From positions 24,633,501 to 24,697,500 of the forward strand of contig NC_079377.1 in the NCBI RefSeq assembly GCF_021018895.1: a stretch of 64,000 nucleotides of DNA, written 5' to 3'. The notes below the pieces were generated by a model. The model did no database searches. It worked only from the letters and a program-made list of their open reading frames with translations, and was not told the DNA's origin. Of the stretch, positions 58,501 to 64,000 are shown piece after piece (the first letter of the stretch is position 1; every line of letters starts with the position of its first letter). This DNA is from Seriola aureovittata. Its lineage: Eukaryota > Chordata > Actinopteri > Carangiformes > Carangidae. The position numbers and the translations under genes were made by a program.

Positions 58501-60645
58501 CAGTGAAATCACTTAATTTCACCGGAGTCTCTACAGTTCACGAATGGCATGATGAAAAATCTACTCTAATGTTTTTGCGTCAAGATCAACCTTAAGGCAA
58601 ATTCTGACACAAGAATTTGAACCATTGACCAATCACAACCCTTCCTGACATAGCTGAGCTGTTGTAGCTTGTAACCTGAGTCCGATTCCAGTTTTATTGA
58701 AGCTCCTCAGTCACAAGTACTCTCTACGTCACCGTTATTACAGCCCCAATCCAAACAAACGGCATCCTGATGATTTATTTACTCTTACAGAATCTGAACA
58801 GTAGTGTAACGTTTGTCCTCCGGGAGGCGCTAGAGGATTGATTCAATGAAATCTAAAGGGTTCATCCACTGGAGAGCAGGAGACAAGTTAGATACACGGA
58901 CAAACGTCATCTTCAGGTTTTTTGAGTAGTTTTTTTTGAATGGGAACAAAAAGTCGTTTGTTTTCGCGGCACTTTATGACATCACTGGTGGTTCATGTCC
59001 TGTGAGTGAGTGATTGATAGGTACAGGCAGTGGGCGTGGCCTGTGGCTAACAGGAGGCTAAAATTGGATCATGAGTAATAATCATCTCAGAGGGGTAAGG
59101 TAATATCTCTTAAAGGCATTAACACAGAAACACGACATGGAAACACGCAAACACGGAGCTACAACACGCTTCAGACCTGCAGCCACAGACGCACATTTCT
59201 GCTTCCTGTTACACCTGTGACAGTCACCTGGTGTTTGTTCGACTTCCCTAACGTCGCCTCATTTGTTTGTAATGAAACGTATTTCACCTCTGTGAAATAG
59301 TGATTTTGCGTTGCGGTTCACCTGGTGGGAGAATGAAACGCTCCCTTAGTCATCTGGTTCGGTTTAACCTTGTCATGTTCGCGGACGTGTAAGCCGCAGC
59401 AGGGTGGAAATCAGATCCTGACAGATTATAGACTTAGAGAGAAGCAGGTTCATCGACCTCCAGCACGGCAACTTTTACCTCCTTAATTCCCTCATTTATC
59501 CTCCACTGACCCGTTTTAACAAAACTCACTGCGACAGTCCGAGCAACGAAAGTTTAGTTAAAATGGGAATCAGCTGATTCACACCTGACTGTTATGATGA
59601 CGACATGATGTGTTGAGGGAATGTTGGAGGTTTAATTCAGGCTTTTCTCTTCGCTAAAAGGTTAGGAAGCTTAGAGATGATCCCGGTTTGTGATCTCAAG
59701 GCCCCCGAGGCAGAAATGTGCCTGAAAACTTTCTGATGTCCTGCAGAGCTAAAGATCAGAGGTCAGAGGTCAGTTTGATGAGACCCAGGGAAAACTGAAA
59801 GGACTTCCTGTTAGGATCAATGTGAATCTTTCAAATTATTAACAGATTCTCGGGCAGCAGTTAACCATTACTTTCATTATCGAACCAATTGGTCCAAGGT
59901 GAAGTCTTCAAATGTCTTGATTTGTCCAGCCAACAACCTAAAACCCAGAGACTCTGTTTAAACTGACTCCAGAGGATGGAGCCAGTTGGCAGTTGATAAA
60001 AAACTCTGATGATTAACTGATTAAAGGTTAAGACTGATGGTTGCAGTGTTCGGTGTGTACTCACTCTTTGACCTCGTCATTGCTCATGTCCAGGTAGCGG
60101 TTGCTGATCCACTGCACCTCGAACCAATCCCTGTAGTTGTTGTTCCCGCAGCAGCGAAACTCGATCTGTGTCATGTCCAGTGTCCTCTTCATGAAGCAGC
60201 GTCCCGGCGTGTCCGTGTCTTTGTAGAACTTGATGCTGTTTTTCAGGCCCTCCGCCAGCGTCAGGTACATGGCGAACTGCATGAGGAAGCACAGCAGCGC
60301 AATCAGCAGCAGCAGCACGTTGAAGCCGCAGCACATCAGGAGGTAGGGCTTCAGCAACGGTTTCCACTTGGCGAATTTGACCGGATCCAGAGAGTCGTGG
60401 CACACCTTTCCCCCAAAGGCATTGATCCCACAGGCCAACATGCCCATCATGATCAGCAGGTTGGGCACTAAGTGGCTCTCGTTGTTGTCCATCATCTCAC
60501 TTCTCTTCCGCAGCTCGATCTTGAAGAAAATGCCGAGGCTGAAGATGAGGATGCCCACAATGACCGAAAGCCAGTAGAGCATCCATAGACCCTGAGCCAG
60601 CTTCACCCGCTTCTGCAGATTGAACTTCACCGGCATGAACGGCAT
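55502..60645 (-). CDS. prph2: Peripherin-2 (rds), photoreceptor disc-rim tetraspanin, three exons, complete
   Basis: Tetraspanin that shapes and stabilises the rims of rod and cone outer-segment discs, usually with ROM1. Exons are 60645-60065, 57714-57468 and 55705-55502, giving 343 aa against 346 in human. Exon lengths of 581 and 247 nt equal those I recall for human PRPH2, and the phases match. Four hydrophobic segments lie at about residues 20-40, 62-80, 100-124 and 257-275. The large extracellular loop holds C150 (PGRCFMKR, the intermolecular disulfide position), C165-C166-G167, R172, C213-C214, C222, the N229-N-S sequon and C250, all at human-equivalent numbers. The C-terminus keeps [12 protein letters not shown] and LGKGNQV, the region linked to membrane curvature and outer-segment targeting. 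That tail resembles PRPH2 more than ROM1. The start ATG gives the family's usual [10 protein letters not shown] spacing. Which fish prph2 paralogue (a, b or like) is unresolved. Confidence 0.95.
55708..55741. repeat. (CA)n microsatellite at the exon 3 acceptor of prph2
   Basis: CA run directly upstream (on the minus strand, as TG) of the acceptor TGTGTCAG at 55706. The pyrimidine tract of this acceptor is effectively a (TG)n repeat. Confidence 0.9.
56354..56402. repeat. AT-rich palindrome with ten-base arms
   Basis: TTTGTTCTCT and AGAGAACAAA flank an ATATATATAGAGAG centre, next to a (TA)n run. It could extrude as a hairpin. Lies in prph2 intron 2. Confidence 0.7.
57145..57400 (-). repeat. 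Probable teleost interspersed repeat in prph2 intron 2
   Basis: Contains GAGCCAGGCTAGCTGTTTCC, CCCTGTTTCCAGTCTTCATG and CTAAGCTAAGCTAACCAGCT, and ends near GAACTGTTCCTTTAAG. This combination recurs in many fish genomes as I remember them, usually read on the other strand (AGACTGGAAACAGGG..). No coding capacity; family name not given. Confidence 0.6.
58262..58420 (-). pseudogene. LINE reverse transcriptase fragment (YADD motif)
   Basis: A minus-strand reading frame gives [18 protein letters not shown] followed by [19 protein letters not shown]-hydrophobic-Y is the catalytic core (motif C) of non-LTR retrotransposon reverse transcriptases. Only about 40-50 residues around the motif look related and no flanking domains are present, so it is a short relic. 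It lies in prph2 intron 1, in the same orientation as the gene. Confidence 0.6.
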
Positions 60646-60960
60646 TTTAACGTCTCAGTGCGGCCGACACACTCGGCTGTAATCAACAGTCACTAACGTC
60701 AGGGATCAATCAGAAAACAGTTTCCTCTGCTCAGTTCAGCTCGAGAATCCGTCAGAGTTTCAGAGTTTTAATCCGTCCCAGAAAGAAGCAGCTGAACGCG
60801 ATTTGGTCACAACTCCTGGTTTCAGACCCATAATGCCGAGCTGCAGGTCAGGACAGTCCATACTGCTTGGGGGGCAGAGGGGTCTGCCATCAAATCAAAA
60901 ACAAATATTTGCATAAAATGGGTCAGATGGGCTCGGCAGACAGCTCCTCTCACTGATATT
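60646..60960 (-). promoter_or_regulatory. prph2: Presumed 5' UTR and proximal promoter of prph2
   Basis: Sequence immediately upstream of the prph2 ATG on the minus strand. No TATA box or photoreceptor-specific site could be assigned with confidence, so this is inferred from position only. Confidence 0.35.
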
Positions 60961-61940
60961 TTCCTGCAGGAAGAAACGTCAAGGTGTGAATGTGAGCGAG
61001 CTGAGGCACGTCATCCTAAACCCCCGATCAGCTCTGATCCCATTAACGGCAGATCAGCTGCTGCCTCTAATCCACCCACTTACTGCTAATTGGTTTGATG
61101 TTAAGAAGCAGCTTCCCCCTCTCGCCTGTCACAGCTCAGAGTTCACTGAGCAGCAGCGCTTCACTTCTGCTGGCGAATGCTCACCCGTCTCACCTCGCTG
61201 CAGGTGCGCCTCAGCGACAGGGAGTAGAAGCGATGACCTGGACACTGTCTGTCCAATCAGCGAAGGAAACGCTAGGAACTTCCTGTAGGAAGCATAGAGA
61301 ACTTTAAAAAAGTGGAGGGCGTTACCTTGGAAACAGACTGTCCAATCACACGGCACTACAACATCACAACATATTTCATGTCTCTGAGATCTGAGAGTCC
61401 AGCAGTCTTGTTCGTCTTTAATGAAAGTAAATTTACATTAATCAGCTGCACCAACACAGTGACGGGGTGGAGCTCTGCAGGTCTGAGGCCACTAGGAGGT
61501 CCGGCCTCAGACTGGAGGTCGTCCCACACCTCCACTGTAAACGACTCCAGGTCGCAGGTGGAACCCATAGAAAAATGACAGTGACACCGTCATTGCAAAA
61601 ACATTTGGAGTCTGTCTTTTCTGTTCTGACCCACAATCCTCTGCTCCATCAAATCTATTTCACCTCATCCATTAAATCCTCGTTTACGTTCTGAGCAGCA
61701 CGCCGGCAAACAGCCGACATATGGCCGACGAGGCCTGCTAAAGATGGAGCCCCCACCCTCCTGATCTGTGTTTCCGTTACTGCAGCATCAAGGGTCTCAG
61801 ACTTTGTGAAGTGATATGATTGATTTCATTAGCATCGATGAGTTTGATCAGAAGCTGACAGGAACTCTTGAGGTCGGACTGAAGCTTCGTCACTGTTTGT
61901 TTGTCAGCGTTCATTTAATTTTCAGATAATTTAACTAAGA
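60960..61940. other. Noncoding, nothing recognised
   Basis: Short ORFs on both strands without family features. Confidence 0.4.
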
Positions 61941-61944
61941 ACAA

Positions 61945-62510
61945 ATTTTTGTTGATTATTTTATTAACATTGATTAGCTGCTTTACCAATTTTTTTGAAG
62001 ATTTCATTGATATTTGGTCACTACATAAAAAAAAAAGATATTTTTCAAATATTTTGCAGAGATTTTTATTTGTTTAATAATTTATCAAAATGTTATGTTT
62101 AAAAAAAAAAAAAGATTTTGAAATAGTTTTTCTAGATTTTCCAGATGTAATAATTTTTGTCTGATATGTTTTTCTAAAATTTCACTTATATATGTTGACA
62201 TTTTGGGGATATATTAATTTACTTATTTTTGTTGATTATTTAATTAATATTGTTCAGTTATTTTACCAATATTTTTATAAGATTGTTTTGATATTACACT
62301 TTGACAGGTATTTTTCTAATATTTTATGGAGATTCTTCAAAATTTTTTTTACCAATATTCTTCAGACATTTAACTAATTTATATCTGATATTTTATACAA
62401 TCTTTCAATCATTTTAGATTTTAAGGATAATTTTTATTTACTGATTTTACAGGTATTTCACTCGTGTTACTCAGAGACATTACTGATGTATTTCTAAATA
62501 TATTACTATT
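61945..62510. repeat. Diverged AT-rich tandem duplication, about 280-bp period
   Basis: The block TTTGTTGATTATTTTATTAA..GATTAGCTGCTTTACCAATTTTT (61950) recurs at 62228 as TTTGTTGATTATTTAATTAA..GTTCAGTTATTTTACCAATATTT. TATTTTTCAAATATTTTGCA (62038) recurs at 62308 as TATTTTTCTAATATTTTATG. Intervening sequence is T- and A-rich. Confidence 0.6.
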
Positions 62511-62519
62511 TATTTTTCA

Positions 62520-63111
62520 GATGAGTGTTGAGACTGGAAAACAACCTTCACCTGTCAATGGAAATGTTCAGTCACATCTGCAGACTTTGATAAATACAAT
62601 AATGATAAAATATGGATAATAAAAATGGATGTCTGATCAGTTTCCAGCATCTCGTCCTGCAGATTTCCAGACAAACAGAGAAATTAAATCCTTTTAAACT
62701 TTTTATTGGTTTTGTAATTCTTATACAATATTGTACATTTCCTCATTTATACAAGAATTCACATATTAACAAGTCAGAAGTGATAAATGATGCAGTGGTG
62801 AGGAGGCAACATGCTGTCGAGACCATCAGGTGACCCTCAATAAAAAAACTACGTAAACAATGATCTCCAACCTAAAAATGTTTTTTCTTTGTTTATCAGT
62901 TTATAAAAATCTGATTTATTTTAAACAAGTAAAAAAAATCTGAAAAAGAAACTTTTGTTTTTCACTTGTTTAAAAAACAAACAAACTGATAAATAAAGTA
63001 AAAGATGGAGATTTTTCTGTCGTCTTTAATCTCAGTTTTCTGTCGCCTCTCACATTTCACAAACTCAAACCCATAAAAAACACACAGCTCTCCACACAAG
63101 CAAACACATGA

Positions 63112-63144
<33 letters not shown>

Positions 63145-64000
63145 AGAGTCTCTTTAAATAAAACCTTATAACAAAACTAAAAAAAACTGATCAGTATCAG
63201 TCGTTCATTCCTAATCAATACGCAGCTCTGATATGTGGTTTCTGATCGATACTCAGCTGAAGCTCCGACCTCGAACTCTGTCTAATGACACACAGAGAAA
63301 ACGATTAATATGAATAATTAATATTCCTGTTTTAATAACATGAGGCTCAGCGGCTGTTCTGATAACGGAAGAATCCTGTTTTCAAAACAAGAGGCAAAAT
63401 ATTTGTTTCTTACATGTGAAGATCTGAAGCTTTTCATCAATTAATCGATTAGAAATTAATTTCATGAATCCATTGATCAATTAAATCACTTTTTAAACAG
63501 AAATCGTAAACATGTTATGATGGATGAGAGAAAGTGACGGCTACTTTCACTGGTTTCTCATCTATTAAAGATCAATCAATCAATCGATTAATGGAGAGAA
63601 TAATCAGCAGATTGATTGGTAAAGAAAAGAATCAATAGATGCAGCTCTAATTCAGAAATGTAGTCAGCTGAAACAAAATTCATAAATAAAACTCAGTCAG
63701 GTCTGTTTTTTTCTCTTTCCTGTTTGGTTTTTCAGAATAAAACTGATTTGTTGTTTCTGCGTCTTCGTTTCCCTGTCATGTCACGTTCAAGCTCCGTTGT
63801 AAATGTGAACATCATGTTTGTTTTGGAGCCTGGAGTCTGATACAGTGACCTGCTGCAGCACTGAAATTTTATATAGAAGGTCAGAGGTCACAGGTGAGAG
63901 TCTCTCAGGTTCTCCAGGTGAGTCCGTTCACAGACACTCAGGAGGAAACGGAGACTAAAAAGTGTCAAATCTTCACAGGTGAGAACCAGGAACCAGTTTG
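62520..64000. other. Noncoding right flank
   Basis: AT-rich, with a (CA)n run at 63116-63142. A minus-strand poly(A) signal (TTTATT on plus, about 62700) followed by unstructured sequence to the window edge would fit the 3' UTR of a minus-strand gene lying to the right, but no coding exon is visible. Confidence 0.3.
63116..63142. repeat. (CA)n microsatellite
   Basis: About 13 CA units. Confidence 0.9.

Noticed and set aside
60061..60471. 144-aa plus-strand ORF across the prph2 first exon
   Set aside because: Antisense shadow of prph2 exon 1, which has full tetraspanin features.

Overview
The window is vertebrate nuclear DNA, almost certainly from a teleost fish. The evidence is introns with GT..AG junctions, CpG-rich promoter-like segments, dense (CA/GT)n microsatellites, very long minisatellites, and several transposon families common in fish: a tRNA-derived SINE, Tc1-like elements, an LTR element, and interspersed repeats with AAGTACTT-type motifs. 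There are no bacterial or phage features, no CRISPR array and no operon. Gene calls come from reading exons, splice sites and family motifs by eye; no database search was run.

Layout. (1) 1-1332, minus: the 5' three coding exons of a high-affinity choline transporter (SLC5A7 family), running off the left edge. (2) 3.2-15.85 kb, plus: ncoa4, the ferritin-autophagy receptor and nuclear receptor coactivator, complete in ten coding exons (617 aa), head to head with slc5a7. Its 5' region holds a 2-kb minisatellite with a 20-bp unit. (3) 15.85-22.4 kb: intergenic, with a hexamer repeat, an AAGTCTCAGGT-type repeat and remnants of dispersed repeats. (4) 22.4-35.56 kb, plus: a six-finger C2H2 zinc-finger gene (506 aa, two coding exons) with CpG-rich candidate upstream exons, a 1.9-kb GACAGTTACAG minisatellite before the coding part, a SINE in the coding intron and a 3.2-kb 3' UTR. 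(5) 35.6-39.4 kb: intergenic, with Z-DNA-prone repeats. (6) 39.41-51.25 kb: a huge AT-rich array of a roughly 26-bp unit, interrupted by a 717-bp solo LTR with a perfect 5-bp target duplication. (7) 51.25-55.15 kb: two degenerate Tc1-like elements, one inside a TATACCTGTA minisatellite. (8) 55.17-60.7 kb, minus: prph2 (peripherin-2/rds), complete in three exons (343 aa) with exon phases and key cysteines as in mammals. (9) 60.7-64 kb: no gene recognised, AT-rich repeats.

The four genes act in unrelated processes: choline uptake, iron and ferritin turnover, probable transcription control, and the photoreceptor outer-segment disc rim. No common pathway is implied. I found no convincing new biological system. 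The most unusual content is the repeat architecture: an exact 390-bp duplication inside a minisatellite, nested higher-order duplications in the 11.8-kb array, and mobile elements with readable target-site duplications.
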